A DNA stretch of 64,000 nt, taken from assembly GCA_019218445.1 (NCBI GenBank), contig JAHUUM010000004.1, positions 88,467 to 152,466 on the forward strand. Direction: 5' to 3'. The number at the start of each line of letters is the position of its first letter. Positions within the stretch are counted from its first letter, which is position 1. This document shows positions 19,166 to 27,522 of this stretch, piece after piece. The position numbers and the translations under genes are program-made. This DNA is from Weeksellaceae bacterium TAE3-ERU29. GTDB taxonomy: Bacteria > Bacteroidota > Bacteroidia > Flavobacteriales > Weeksellaceae. The notes under the pieces were generated by a model that searched no databases, had not been told where the DNA came from, and saw nothing but the letters and a program-made list of their open reading frames with translations.

Positions 19166-19869
19166 TATTATCAGCTCTTGCCTTAGGACTTGCAAATAGT
19201 TTACATTGTGTAGGAATGTGTGGTCCTATAGCATTCTCATTAGGTATTTCCCAAGAAAAAAATATTCGTTTTTACGCAAAAAACTTAGTTTATCAATTAG
19301 GACGAGTTACAACTTATACTATATTAGGTTTATTAATTGGTCTTATAGGTCAAGGATTAAATTTTGGTGGATTTCAGAAATATGTGAGTATAATTGCTGG
19401 TTCATTAATGATTATTTATGCCTTATTACCAAAAAAAACCATTGCAAGAATAGAATCTGCAGGAGGTAGCTCTAAATTACTTATTAGATTAAAATCTTCA
19501 CTCGGAAAGTTTATAAGAAAAAGGAATTACTTTTCACTTTATGTAACCGGTATATTAAATGGATTACTCCCTTGTGGTGCTGTATACGTAGCACTTACTG
19601 CGGCTATTGCCACCGGTTTTTTTGTTAAAAGTACACTTTTCATGTTTTTATTCGGGATTGGTACAATTCCATTAATGTTTCTTGTTGTTTTTTTCGGCAC
19701 AACACTCAACATGAAAATTAGAAATAAAATAAATCAAATCATCCCTTATATTACAATATTAATAGGTATAATATTTATTTTAAGAGGTTTGGAACTAGGA
19801 ATTCCGTTTCTTTCTCCCTCTCCTGAAGCACTACAATTAAATTCAAGTGGAGGATGTCATTGCCATTAA
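19150..19869 (+). CDS. SafE/TauE-family membrane protein linked to cbb3 oxidase (copper-trafficking candidate)
   Basis: A 239-residue inner-membrane protein with six or more helices. The start LGLANSLHCVGMCGPIAFSLG carries a conserved HCxxMCGP motif, a second motif NGLLPCGAVYVAL sits near residue 137, and the C-terminus ends GGCHCH. Cys, His and Met residues in the membrane and tail suggest metal binding. Members beside ccoG/ccoH are annotated as sulfite exporters, but copper handling for oxidase assembly is more likely here. This is an inference from context. Confidence 0.75.
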   Translation: MEVALILSALALGLANSLHCVGMCGPIAFSLGISQEKNIRFYAKNLVYQLGRVTTYTILGLLIGLIGQGLNFGGFQKYVSIIAGSLMIIYALLPKKTIARIESAGGSSKLLIRLKSSLGKFIRKRNYFSLYVTGILNGLLPCGAVYVALTAAIATGFFVKSTLFMFLFGIGTIPLMFLVVFFGTTLNMKIRNKINQIIPYITILIGIIFILRGLELGIPFLSPSPEALQLNSSGGCHCH

Positions 19870-19917
19870 TATTAAAATTAACTAAAAAATTAAATTTCAT
19901 TCTTTAAAAGAATAAGT

Positions 19918-19925
19918 TATATTTG
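19918..19925 (+). promoter_or_regulatory. -7 promoter box of sucD
   Basis: TATATTTG matches TAnnTTTG, 22 bases before the sucD ATG, with TTTC 19 bases upstream in the -33 place. Confidence 0.6.
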
Positions 19926-19947
19926 TATAATTCTAAAAAATAATTAA

Positions 19948-20817
19948 ATGTCAGTACTTATAAATAAAGACTCAAAAGTAATAGTTCAAGGTTTTACAGG
20001 AGGCGAAGGAACATTCCATGCTCAACAAATGATTGAATACGGAACAAATATAGTAGGTGGTGTAACTCCTAAAAAGGGAGGCCAAGAACATTTAGGCAAG
20101 CCAGTGTTTAATACTGTAAAAGACGCAGTAGACCAAACAAATGCAGATGTAAGTATCATTTTTGTTCCACCTGCATTTGCTGCAGACGCGATAATGGAAG
20201 CTGCAGAATCAGGAATAAAGGTAATTGTTTGTATAACAGAAGGAATTCCGACTGCTGATATGGTTAAAGTACAAGCTTATATAAAAAATAGAGATTGTAC
20301 TCTGATTGGACCTAACTGTCCGGGCGTTATAACTTCTGAGGAGGCTAAAGTAGGAATCATGCCTGGCTTTATATTCAAAAAAGGTAAGGTAGGAATCGTT
20401 TCTAAATCAGGAACACTAACTTATGAAGCAGCAGACCAAGTGGTAAAAGCAGGATATGGAATATCTACAGCTATTGGTATTGGTGGAGATCCTATTATAG
20501 GAACTACAACTAAAGATGCTATAAAATTATTTATGAATGATCCTGAAACAGAATGTATCGTAATGATTGGAGAAATAGGCGGTCAGTTAGAAGCTGAAGC
20601 ATCTCATTGGATTAAAGAAAATGGAACAAAACCGGTAGTTGGTTTTATTGCAGGGCAAACTGCGCCAAAAGGTAGAACAATGGGGCATGCCGGAGCAATT
20701 GTTGGAGGAAAAGATGATACCGCACAAGCCAAAATGAAAATAATGGAAGACTGTGGAATTCATGTTGTTTCTTCTCCTGCTGATATCGGAAAAAAAGTAG
20801 CAGAAGTTTTAAAATAG
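19948..20817 (+). CDS. sucD: Succinate-CoA ligase subunit alpha
   Basis: A 289-residue TCA-cycle enzyme that interconverts succinyl-CoA and succinate with formation of a nucleoside triphosphate. The CoA-binding Rossmann part ([16 protein letters not shown]) and the ligase part are complete, with GPNCPGVI and the phospho-histidine loop [13 protein letters not shown] near residue 245. The beta subunit sucC is not adjacent. Confidence 0.96.
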   Translation: MSVLINKDSKVIVQGFTGGEGTFHAQQMIEYGTNIVGGVTPKKGGQEHLGKPVFNTVKDAVDQTNADVSIIFVPPAFAADAIMEAAESGIKVIVCITEGIPTADMVKVQAYIKNRDCTLIGPNCPGVITSEEAKVGIMPGFIFKKGKVGIVSKSGTLTYEAADQVVKAGYGISTAIGIGGDPIIGTTTKDAIKLFMNDPETECIVMIGEIGGQLEAEASHWIKENGTKPVVGFIAGQTAPKGRTMGHAGAIVGGKDDTAQAKMKIMEDCGIHVVSSPADIGKKVAEVLK

Positions 20818-20839
20818 TAACTAATTAATTTTTAATAAA

Positions 20840-21463
20840 ATGAAAAAAGTATTATTAGGAGGATTATTAACATTATTATTCTCTGTTTCTTATGCACAAA
20901 TTGGAGATTTTTTTCAAGATGTAAGATTTGGAGCAAAAGCAGGAGTCAATTATTCTAGAATTTCTAATATTCATGGAGATTCAAAAGGGAGAATAGGTTT
21001 TAATGCAGGAGGATTAGCTTTAATCCCTATATCTTATGGGAATGATTTTTTTATTCAACCGGAATTATTTTATTCACAAAAAGGAGAAACAAATGACACT
21101 AAAGATGGAAAAGAAGTTTATCAATTAGACTATATTGATTTACCTATTCTTTTTAAAGCTTATTTTTCTGATAGTAATTCCGAGTTTTTTGGAATTTTTG
21201 GACCTCAGTTCTCTTTTTTAATAAATAATAAAATTAAAAACCCATCAAATATAGAAAATATAGTAAGTAGTTATCATAATGATGAATATAAATCTTTTGA
21301 TTTTGGACTTGTTGGGGGTATAGGTTATTCTTATGAGAGAAACATAGAGCTAACTTTACGTGCTGAATATGGTTTAACCGATGCTGTAAAAGGAAGCCAA
21401 GTAGAAAGCACAAAGAAAAACAATAATGGAGTAGTAAGTTTAGGTTTATCCTATATATTCTAA
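20840..21463 (+). CDS. Outer-membrane beta-barrel protein (PorT-like family)
   Basis: A 207-residue protein with a signal peptide (about 1-19, ending SVSYA-Q) and a barrel of roughly eight strands: FGAKAGVNYSRIS, FFIQPELFYSQKG, LDYIDLPILFKAYF, and a terminal VVSLGLSYIF with a C-terminal Phe. This matches the small outer-membrane proteins common in Bacteroidota. It starts 22 bases after sucD and may be read from that promoter. The specific role is unknown. Confidence 0.8.
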   Translation: MKKVLLGGLLTLLFSVSYAQIGDFFQDVRFGAKAGVNYSRISNIHGDSKGRIGFNAGGLALIPISYGNDFFIQPELFYSQKGETNDTKDGKEVYQLDYIDLPILFKAYFSDSNSEFFGIFGPQFSFLINNKIKNPSNIENIVSSYHNDEYKSFDFGLVGGIGYSYERNIELTLRAEYGLTDAVKGSQVESTKKNNNGVVSLGLSYIF

Positions 21464-21499
21464 AATGCTCAGCTTTCTATAAAAGTAAAAGGAGATTCT

Positions 21500-21590
21500 A
21501 ATACCCACAAGCCTCTCTGAAATTTTTATAGGTATATGAGCAAAAATCAAAAAAAAGCCGTCTCAAAACTTATTGAGACGGCTTTTTTTT
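21500..21590. repeat. Dispersed repeat copy A with terminator hairpin
   Basis: Contains AATACCCACAA (21500-21510), ATGAGCAAAAATCA (21536-21549) and the hairpin GCCGTCTCA ... TGAGACGGC (21557-21582) plus T-run. The same ordered blocks recur near 37.4 kb and 47.4 kb. Here the element lies between two convergent genes and can serve as their terminator. Confidence 0.8.
21557..21590. terminator. Bidirectional terminator in repeat copy A
   Basis: Stem AAGCCGTCTCA / TGAGACGGCTT with A- and T-runs on either side. It serves the plus-strand barrel gene and the minus-strand cysteine-rich gene. Confidence 0.85.
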
Positions 21591-21600
21591 ACTGAATAAT

Positions 21601-21846
21601 TTACGCATTTGCTTTCGGAGCCCACTCATTACAAAGCATTCCATGTACTGCGTTTGCTTGATTAGGACATCTTGGAGTAGAAAACTTTATACAAGTTCCA
21701 CATTCTACTTCATCTTTCAGACTCACTCGCATATCAAAACTATCGCAAGTATGAATTTCTTTTACTTTTTCATGGTGAACTTTGCAAGTATTATCATTTG
21801 CTAAATTTTCACAATTAACACAACCATTAACTAATCTAATTGACAT
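21601..21846 (-). CDS. Small cysteine-rich protein, probable metal binder
   Basis: An 81-residue soluble protein with eight cysteines arranged as CVNC, C, C, CGTC, C and C (starting MSIRLVNGCVNCENLAND), plus paired histidines (KVHHEKV). This suggests two zinc or iron-sulfur sites. I use the ATG at 21846: an upstream TTG in frame lies inside a promoter box (21880-21887) and would not be transcribed. Similar small proteins occur in flavobacteria without known function, to my recollection. Ends in a bidirectional terminator. Confidence 0.7.
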   Translation of the reverse strand: MSIRLVNGCVNCENLANDNTCKVHHEKVKEIHTCDSFDMRVSLKDEVECGTCIKFSTPRCPNQANAVHGMLCNEWAPKANA

Positions 21847-21879
21847 ATCTCTATATTTTTTAATTTCTATTTGTTGAGA

Positions 21880-21887
21880 CAAAAGTA
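21880..21887 (-). promoter_or_regulatory. Promoter of the cysteine-rich protein
   Basis: The minus strand reads TACTTTTG (-7), with TTG at 21910-21908 (-33), spaced 20 bases: a good Bacteroidota promoter. It places the transcript start downstream of the apparent TTG codon at 21882. Confidence 0.65.
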
Positions 21888-22080
21888 TCTAAAAATGTAA
21901 TTTGAACCAATATAAATAACTATAAATCAATTAAATGTAAATAGATTGATTTAAAATAATTAATTATTTTAACTTCTTTAGACTGCTTAAAAATATAGTA
22001 TTTGAATAATCAACACTTTAAGAAATAGTGAAAATTTATCTTAAAATACTTTAGATTAATTCTAATAACTTTATATTTAT

Positions 22081-22088
22081 TAAATTTG
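22081..22088 (+). promoter_or_regulatory. -7 promoter box of the CDF transporter
   Basis: TAAATTTG matches TAnnTTTG, 18 bases upstream of the TTG start. Confidence 0.55.
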
Positions 22089-22106
22089 TCCAAATAAACT
22101 TAAAAA

Positions 22107-22982
22107 TTGCAAGAAGCTAATCTAAAAAAAGCAAAAAAAGCCTTACTTATCGGAATTCTTGGAAATCTATTTTTAGCTATCATAAAGGGAATTTCAGGAA
22201 TATTAGGGAATTCTTTTGCTTTAATTGCAGATTCCATAGAGTCTCTTACAGATGTTTTCTCTTCTTTCTTATTACTTTTAGGTTTCAATTATGCAAATAA
22301 ACCACCAGATAAAGATCATCCTTACGGACACGGGCGTGCAGAGCCTTTAATGACTTTTGTAATTGTACTTTTCTTAGGAATCTCAGCTTCAGTTATAGCT
22401 TATGAAAGCATTATAAAAATTATGACTCCTCATGAACTTCCTAAACCTTTTACTCTTTACATTTTAGCCGGAATTATAATAATCAAAGAATTATTCTATC
22501 GGTTTGTGTCTAAAACAGGAAAGGAAACAAAAAGCACCTCAATCAATGCAGATGCATGGCACCACCGAGCAGATGCTATAACATCTTTGGCTGCATTTAT
22601 AGGAATTAGCATTGCTTTACTTTTAGGAAAAGGCTACGAAGCCGCAGATGATTGGGCTGCTTTAATCGCATGCGGAATTATTTTATATAATGCTTATTTA
22701 ATATTTCGTCCTGCACTAAGAGAAATAATGGACGAAAATCTTTATACCGATTTTATAAAAGACATCAGAAAAATTACAGAAAACACTCCCGGAATAATCG
22801 CTTCAGAAAAATGTTTTGTAAGGAAACAAGGCACTCAATATATTATAGATATTCATCTCATTGTAAATGGAAATATTACGGTAAAAGAAGGGCATGACAT
22901 CGCACATTCTGTAAAAGATAACTTAATGACTGCTTTTCCTAATGTTATTGAGGTAATGACTCACATAGAGCCTTCCGCCTAA
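22107..22982 (+). CDS. Cation diffusion facilitator family transporter
   Basis: A 291-residue inner-membrane divalent metal exporter. Six membrane helices span about 10-205, with ALIADSIESLTDVFSS (about 37-52) and AWHHRADAITSLAAF (about 149-163) carrying the Asp/His metal site, and DHPYGHGRAEPL in the loop. The cytosolic C-terminal domain (about 205-291) ends VEVMTHIEP. The start is TTG: no ATG is available upstream of the first helix, and the promoter box sits just before it. Zinc is the most common substrate of the family but is not proven here. Confidence 0.92.
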   Translation: MQEANLKKAKKALLIGILGNLFLAIIKGISGILGNSFALIADSIESLTDVFSSFLLLLGFNYANKPPDKDHPYGHGRAEPLMTFVIVLFLGISASVIAYESIIKIMTPHELPKPFTLYILAGIIIIKELFYRFVSKTGKETKSTSINADAWHHRADAITSLAAFIGISIALLLGKGYEAADDWAALIACGIILYNAYLIFRPALREIMDENLYTDFIKDIRKITENTPGIIASEKCFVRKQGTQYIIDIHLIVNGNITVKEGHDIAHSVKDNLMTAFPNVIEVMTHIEPSA

Positions 22983-22985
22983 AAT

Positions 22986-24824
22986 TTAATTAAAATTCTG
23001 CATTTGAATTAGTTTAGCATAAATTCCTCCTTTTTCTATCAACTCCTCATGCTTTCCAACTTCTTTAATTTCACCATTATCCATTACAACAATTAAATCA
23101 GCATTTTGAATGGTAGATAATCTGTGTGCAATTATTAATGACGTTGTATGCTCCATCATATAATCTAAGGCTTCTTGAACCAATCTTTCTGAATGCGTAT
23201 CTAAAGCAGAAGTTGCTTCATCTAAAATCATTATTGGCGGATTTTTAAGTACTGCCCGTGCAATAGATAACCTTTGTTTTTGTCCACCCGAAAGCTTACT
23301 TCCACTTTCTCCTATATTCTCATCAAATTTATTAGGTAGTTTTTCTATAAACTCAGTAGCATTCGCAACTTTTGCAGCCTCATAAATTTCTTCATCCGTT
23401 GCATTTTCTTTTCCTAAACCTATATTATAACGAATTGTTTCATTAAATAATATAGAATCCTGAGTTACCATACCAATAAGTCTTCTATAATCACTTAATT
23501 TTAAATCTTTTAACGGAATACCATCTATTAAAATTGCCCCTTCATTTACGTCGTAAAATCTTGCCAACAAATTAGCAACAGTCGATTTTCCACTACCCGA
23601 TTGACCGACTAAAGCTACACTCATCCCCTTTTCTATCTTTAAATTAAAATTCTTTATAACATCATTCTTTTTATCATAAGAAAAATAAACATTTTTAAAC
23701 TCAATCTCTTGTTCAAAAGATTTTATTTCTTCTGCATCTTCTTTTTCTTCTACTACAATATCAGCATCTAAAATATTAAATACTCTCTCTGCAGAAGCTG
23801 TTCCCCGAGAAACATCTGTTAATGACCTCGAAAGGCTCTTAGCAGGATCTAACATTTGAAAGAAAACCCCGATAAAGGTTAAGAACGCCTCCCCTGTTAA
23901 ATTTCCTCCTTCTATAATAACTTTACCACCGTACCACACTAAAACTATCATAGTTATAGAACCTAAAAGCTCGCTTATAGGTGATGAAAGTTCATATCTT
24001 CTATCTACTTTATTACTAACATTTCGCCAATCATCATTTGCTTTAAAAAATCGCTTTTTAAGCATGTTCTCAGCATTAAATATCTTTATAATTTTATTTG
24101 CTCCAATCGTTTCCTCTACATTAGAAATTAATCCACCTAATAGAATCTGAGCTTTATGCGTATTTCTTTTTAATGTTTTACTTATTGCAGAAATCATAAA
24201 TCCCATTAATGGCAATACAATAAAAGCCACCAAAGTTAGTGAAGGGTTAAGATATATTAGGGTAACTAATGAAACTATAATCATAAAAGGTGCTCTGAAT
24301 ATTTCTACCAACGGAGAAAGAATAAAGCCTTTTATTCCCTCCACATCGCTTGCAACACGGCTCATTAAGTCCCCTTTTCTTTGATCTGTAAAAAATGAAA
24401 CCGGAAGACTTACAATCTTACCATACAACTCATTACGAATATCCATTGCCACTCCTGACTTTAAAGAAATCATGTAATATTGAGCTAAATATCTGAATAA
24501 ATTTCTTAGTAAAAAGAGCGAAACTGTTGTTAAGCATATCCATGCTAAAACTGTTAACTCTCCATGTATTTGCATTTGTTCTACAATAGTTTTATTCAAT
24601 AAATATTGAATGTTTTCAAAACTAAAACTATTTATCCCTTCAGGCTTTGATAATACAGCTTCAGGTGAAGTATCTAAATTATCGAATAAGATTTTTAAAA
24701 TGGGAAATAGTGATGAAATAGATACCACCGCAAATAATGAATATAATAAATTAAATATTATATTCAAAACTAAATTTTGCTTATATGGCTTTACGTACTT
24801 TAGAACTCTTTTAAATGGACTCAT
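22986..24824 (-). CDS. ABC transporter, fused permease and ATPase (MsbA-like)
   Basis: A 612-residue half-transporter. Residues about 15-330 form six membrane helices (ABC exporter type I). The ATPase domain has Walker A GQSGSGKST (about 404-412), signature LSGGQKQRLSIARA (about 512-525), Walker B IMILDEATSALD and the H-loop IIAHRLST. It probably works as a homodimer exporting a lipid or amphipathic compound; MsbA-type lipid flipping is possible but not shown. Its stop is 4 bases from the stop of the convergent CDF gene. Confidence 0.92.
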   Translation of the reverse strand: MSPFKRVLKYVKPYKQNLVLNIIFNLLYSLFAVVSISSLFPILKILFDNLDTSPEAVLSKPEGINSFSFENIQYLLNKTIVEQMQIHGELTVLAWICLTTVSLFLLRNLFRYLAQYYMISLKSGVAMDIRNELYGKIVSLPVSFFTDQRKGDLMSRVASDVEGIKGFILSPLVEIFRAPFMIIVSLVTLIYLNPSLTLVAFIVLPLMGFMISAISKTLKRNTHKAQILLGGLISNVEETIGANKIIKIFNAENMLKKRFFKANDDWRNVSNKVDRRYELSSPISELLGSITMIVLVWYGGKVIIEGGNLTGEAFLTFIGVFFQMLDPAKSLSRSLTDVSRGTASAERVFNILDADIVVEEKEDAEEIKSFEQEIEFKNVYFSYDKKNDVIKNFNLKIEKGMSVALVGQSGSGKSTVANLLARFYDVNEGAILIDGIPLKDLKLSDYRRLIGMVTQDSILFNETIRYNIGLGKENATDEEIYEAAKVANATEFIEKLPNKFDENIGESGSKLSGGQKQRLSIARAVLKNPPIMILDEATSALDTHSERLVQEALDYMMEHTTSLIIAHRLSTIQNADLIVVMDNGEIKEVGKHEELIEKGGIYAKLIQMQNFN

Positions 24825-24840
24825 ATTTAAATTTAGAATG

Positions 24841-24848
24841 CAAAGGTA
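24841..24848 (-). promoter_or_regulatory. -7 promoter box of the ABC transporter
   Basis: The minus strand reads TACCTTTG, matching TAnnTTTG, 16 bases before the ATG. Confidence 0.55.
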
Positions 24849-24912
24849 AACAAAATGTAAATATTTGAGATTGTATAATTATTTATTAAATTGCAATCCT
24901 TATTTTTATTCA

Positions 24913-25434
24913 ATGAAATTAGCAAAAGAAGTAGAGTCTTTTATTAGAGTTGTAGAAGATTTCCCCGAAAAAGGAATCTCATTTAAAGATTTTAGCGGTG
25001 TTTTCCAAAATCCTGAAATCTCTAAAAAAATAATTAATTATTTTGCAGAACAAGCAAAAGGAAAAGTAGATGTTGTGTGCGGAATAGAAAGCCGTGGATT
25101 TATCTTAGGGTTTCCCATTGCTTTAGCATTAGACGTTCCGTTTGTAATGATTAGAAAAAAAGGAAAATTACCTCCACCCACAGTAGAAGCATCTTATAAA
25201 TTAGAATACGGCTCTGCTACTCTGGAATTAGTAGAAGGACAAATAGAGAAAGGAGCAAGAGTTTTAATTCACGATGATGTTTTGGCTACCGGTGGAACAG
25301 CAATGGCTTGTGCCGAATTGGTAAAAAAAGTGGGCGCAACTCCTGCTCAGTTTAATTTTTTAATTGAATTGGAGTTCCTTAAAGGACGAGAAAAACTAAA
25401 AGACACCGAAATTGTAACTATACTTAATTATTAA
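24913..25434 (+). CDS. apt: Adenine phosphoribosyltransferase
   Basis: A 173-residue purine-salvage enzyme that makes AMP from adenine and PRPP. The start MKLAKEVESFIRVVEDFPEKG matches the family; an upstream in-frame ATG would add 16 hydrophobic residues not expected in a cytosolic enzyme. The PRPP loop reads VLIHDDVLATGGTAMA (about 116-131), and GIESRGFI lies near residue 60. It is followed at 17 bases by tsaB. Confidence 0.95.
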   Translation: MKLAKEVESFIRVVEDFPEKGISFKDFSGVFQNPEISKKIINYFAEQAKGKVDVVCGIESRGFILGFPIALALDVPFVMIRKKGKLPPPTVEASYKLEYGSATLELVEGQIEKGARVLIHDDVLATGGTAMACAELVKKVGATPAQFNFLIELEFLKGREKLKDTEIVTILNY

Positions 25435-25451
25435 AGTTTAAAACAATTTTT

Positions 25452-26111
25452 ATGGCACTTATTTTAAACTTGGAAACATCTACCCGAAACTGCTCTGTTT
25501 CTATTGCTAAAGACGGAGAACTTGTTGCTCTTTGCGAAGAAAGTAAAGAAAGTTACGAACACGCCGAAAAACTTCATTTATTTATGAAATGGGCTTTGGA
25601 AGCGGAAGGTTTAAAGTTTAGTGATTTAGATGCGGTTTGTGTAGGAAAAGGACCGGGAAGTTACACAGGTTTAAGAATTGGTGTTTCTGCGGCAAAAGGT
25701 TTATGTTTTGCATTAAATATTCCGCTTATAAGTTTAAATTCATTGGAAATTATTGCAAACTCCTACTCCGGAGAAGCTGACTACGTAATCCCAATGACAG
25801 ATGCCCGAAGAAAAGAGGTTTATACCGTAACTTTCAACCAAAAGAAAGAATTAATTACCCCGACTGAAGCAAAGATTTTAGACGAAAATTCTTTTCTTGA
25901 TTTAAAAAATAAAAAAGTTGCTTTTTTAGGAGACGGAGCTAAAAAAGCATCAGAAATATTAACCTTAACAAGTTGTGAGTTTTTTCCACAAAATCTGCCG
26001 TCTGCAAAATATATGATAGAAACCTCTTATCAGAAATTTTTGAATAAAGAATTTGAAGATATCGCCTACTTTGAGCCTTTCTATCTAAAAGATTTTGTCG
26101 CCGGAAAATAA
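25452..26111 (+). CDS. tsaB: tRNA threonylcarbamoyladenosine biosynthesis protein TsaB
   Basis: A 219-residue ASKHA-fold protein. The N-terminus ILNLETSTRNCSVSIAKDG and the motif GKGPGSYTGLRIGVSAAKGL (about 70-89) are diagnostic for TsaB/YeaZ. TsaB works with TsaD and TsaE to make the t6A modification on tRNAs reading ANN codons. It appears to form an operon with apt and the DUF423 gene. Confidence 0.93.
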   Translation: MALILNLETSTRNCSVSIAKDGELVALCEESKESYEHAEKLHLFMKWALEAEGLKFSDLDAVCVGKGPGSYTGLRIGVSAAKGLCFALNIPLISLNSLEIIANSYSGEADYVIPMTDARRKEVYTVTFNQKKELITPTEAKILDENSFLDLKNKKVAFLGDGAKKASEILTLTSCEFFPQNLPSAKYMIETSYQKFLNKEFEDIAYFEPFYLKDFVAGK

Positions 26112-26144
26112 TTCAAATAAAAACTAATTCATTAAAAATAAATT

Positions 26145-26531
26145 ATGAAACAAATAGTCTTAATTGTAGGAGCTTTTTACGGAATGATTTCCGTGATTTT
26201 GGGAGCATTAGGTGCTCATGCTCTAAAAAAAATATTACCTGCTACAAAATTAGAAAGTTTTGAAATTGGTGTGAAATACATGATGTATCATGCAATCTTA
26301 CTTTTGGTATTAGGTTTTATGTTAGACTTTACAACCGGATTAGAAAAAAATATTGCCCGCTGTATTATGTTAGGTTGCTTATTCTTCTCAGGAAGTATTT
26401 ATTTACTTTCTTTTTCAGACAAAATCAGCCTACCTACAAAAATTATAGGACCAATTACTCCAATTGGTGGAATGCTTATGATTATAGGTTGGGCTTTGCT
26501 TATTTTTTACTTTTTTAAGTATAAACTTTAA
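26145..26531 (+). CDS. DUF423 family small membrane protein
   Basis: A 128-residue inner-membrane protein with four helices. Family features are GALGAHALKK (about 20-29), KYMMYHAILLLVLG, and GPITPIGGMLMIIGW near the C-terminus, as in E. coli YgdD. Function unknown. It follows tsaB by 33 bases. Confidence 0.88.
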   Translation: MKQIVLIVGAFYGMISVILGALGAHALKKILPATKLESFEIGVKYMMYHAILLLVLGFMLDFTTGLEKNIARCIMLGCLFFSGSIYLLSFSDKISLPTKIIGPITPIGGMLMIIGWALLIFYFFKYKL

Positions 26532-26561
26532 CGTTCTTAATCCAAAGTAGGGAAGTCTTTT

Positions 26562-27386
26562 TTACTTTGAGTAAAATAGATTTGTATTATTCACTTTTTT
26601 TCTTGAAATAAAAAGTATAGTTACTAAAATAATCCCTAAATAAACTACATAAATATTATCAATTGTAATTGCATGTTTTGTATAATTTTGAACTTCAAAA
26701 ACTCCGATTTTATTTTCGTTGTTATTTATCAATGTAGCCAATATGTCCCACATAAAATGGAAAAATGCTACTGACCAAATGGAATGAGTATAAACATATA
26801 AATACACCAATAAATAACCGATAAATACAATTCCTACGTACCAAAAATAAGAGGTTTCATTCATATCGAAACTACTCCAATGGACAATGGAAAATATTAA
26901 AGAAGAAATAAGTGCTGATGTATGAAATCCAAATTTATTTTTCAATAAAGTATTAAAAATCAATCCTCTGAAATAAAATTCTTCCCAAACACCTACAACT
27001 AACATCGTCATCAATAAACTTATTAATGGTTTTTCAAACCCTTCTTTTAGTCCCATAAAATTGATTTGAATTCCAAAAAATAAATAAGCTGTCAATAAAA
27101 CAATTACATTTATTATTAAAGCCAATCCTATTCCTGTAAGAGCATTTTTTATAAAATTTTTGAAACCAAAACCATAATCTTTGGCTTTGAGTTTATTTAT
27201 TTTTCTGTTGAATAATCTAACCCCGAAATACACAATAAGCGGAAAGGAAATCATACAAATATTCCCTAATTGTTTATATCCTAATACTTTAATATGATTT
27301 GCCAAAAGAATTATTCCAATAAATAAACCTGCCATTCCTATCACAGATAATAACAAAATTCCCAATACAATTACTTTTCTTTTCAT
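26562..27386 (-). CDS. CPBP family intramembrane glutamic endopeptidase (Abi-like)
   Basis: A 274-residue membrane protein with about eight helices. The three family motifs are present: WEEFYFRGLIFN (EExxxR), FSIVHWSSF and HFMWDILATL. CPBP proteases cleave within membranes; bacterial members act in protein maturation or in immunity to bacteriocins. It is divergent from a two-component system, separated by a region with an inverted repeat, so it may be under the same regulator. Confidence 0.88.
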   Translation of the reverse strand: MKRKVIVLGILLLSVIGMAGLFIGIILLANHIKVLGYKQLGNICMISFPLIVYFGVRLFNRKINKLKAKDYGFGFKNFIKNALTGIGLALIINVIVLLTAYLFFGIQINFMGLKEGFEKPLISLLMTMLVVGVWEEFYFRGLIFNTLLKNKFGFHTSALISSLIFSIVHWSSFDMNETSYFWYVGIVFIGYLLVYLYVYTHSIWSVAFFHFMWDILATLINNNENKIGVFEVQNYTKHAITIDNIYVVYLGIILVTILFISRKKVNNTNLFYSK

Positions 27387-27414
27387 GTCTTTTTCTTTTT
27401 ATGGTTTAATACTG

Positions 27415-27422
27415 CAAACTTA
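27415..27422 (-). promoter_or_regulatory. -7 promoter box of the CPBP protease
   Basis: The minus strand reads TAAGTTTG, matching TAnnTTTG, 28 bases upstream of the ATG. Confidence 0.5.
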
Positions 27423-27451
27423 GAAAGAACAAAAAGTAATTTATATAATGT

Positions 27452-27486
27452 CAATATAACGGGAATATAATAAGTCTGTTATATTG
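27452..27486. promoter_or_regulatory. Inverted repeat, probable operator between the CPBP and kinase genes
   Basis: CAATATAAC at 27452-27460 and GTTATATTG at 27478-27486 form a perfect 9-bp inverted repeat with 17 bases between. The right arm supplies the -33 TTG of the kinase promoter. A regulator bound here would directly affect that promoter. Confidence 0.55.
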
Positions 27487-27508
27487 AGGGTGTAAATTAG
27501 ATTTTAAT

Positions 27509-27516
27509 TATATTTG
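27509..27516 (+). promoter_or_regulatory. Promoter of the two-component system
   Basis: TATATTTG (-7) with TTG at 27484-27486 (-33), spaced 22 bases. The box covers an in-frame TTG at 27514, which therefore cannot be the start codon. Transcription should begin at about the ATG at 27523. Confidence 0.65.
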
Positions 27517-27522
27517 CGGACT

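Noticed and set aside
24865..24912. Longer N-terminus for apt
   Set aside because: The extra 16 residues are hydrophobic and do not belong to the conserved enzyme; the internal ATG fits the family start.
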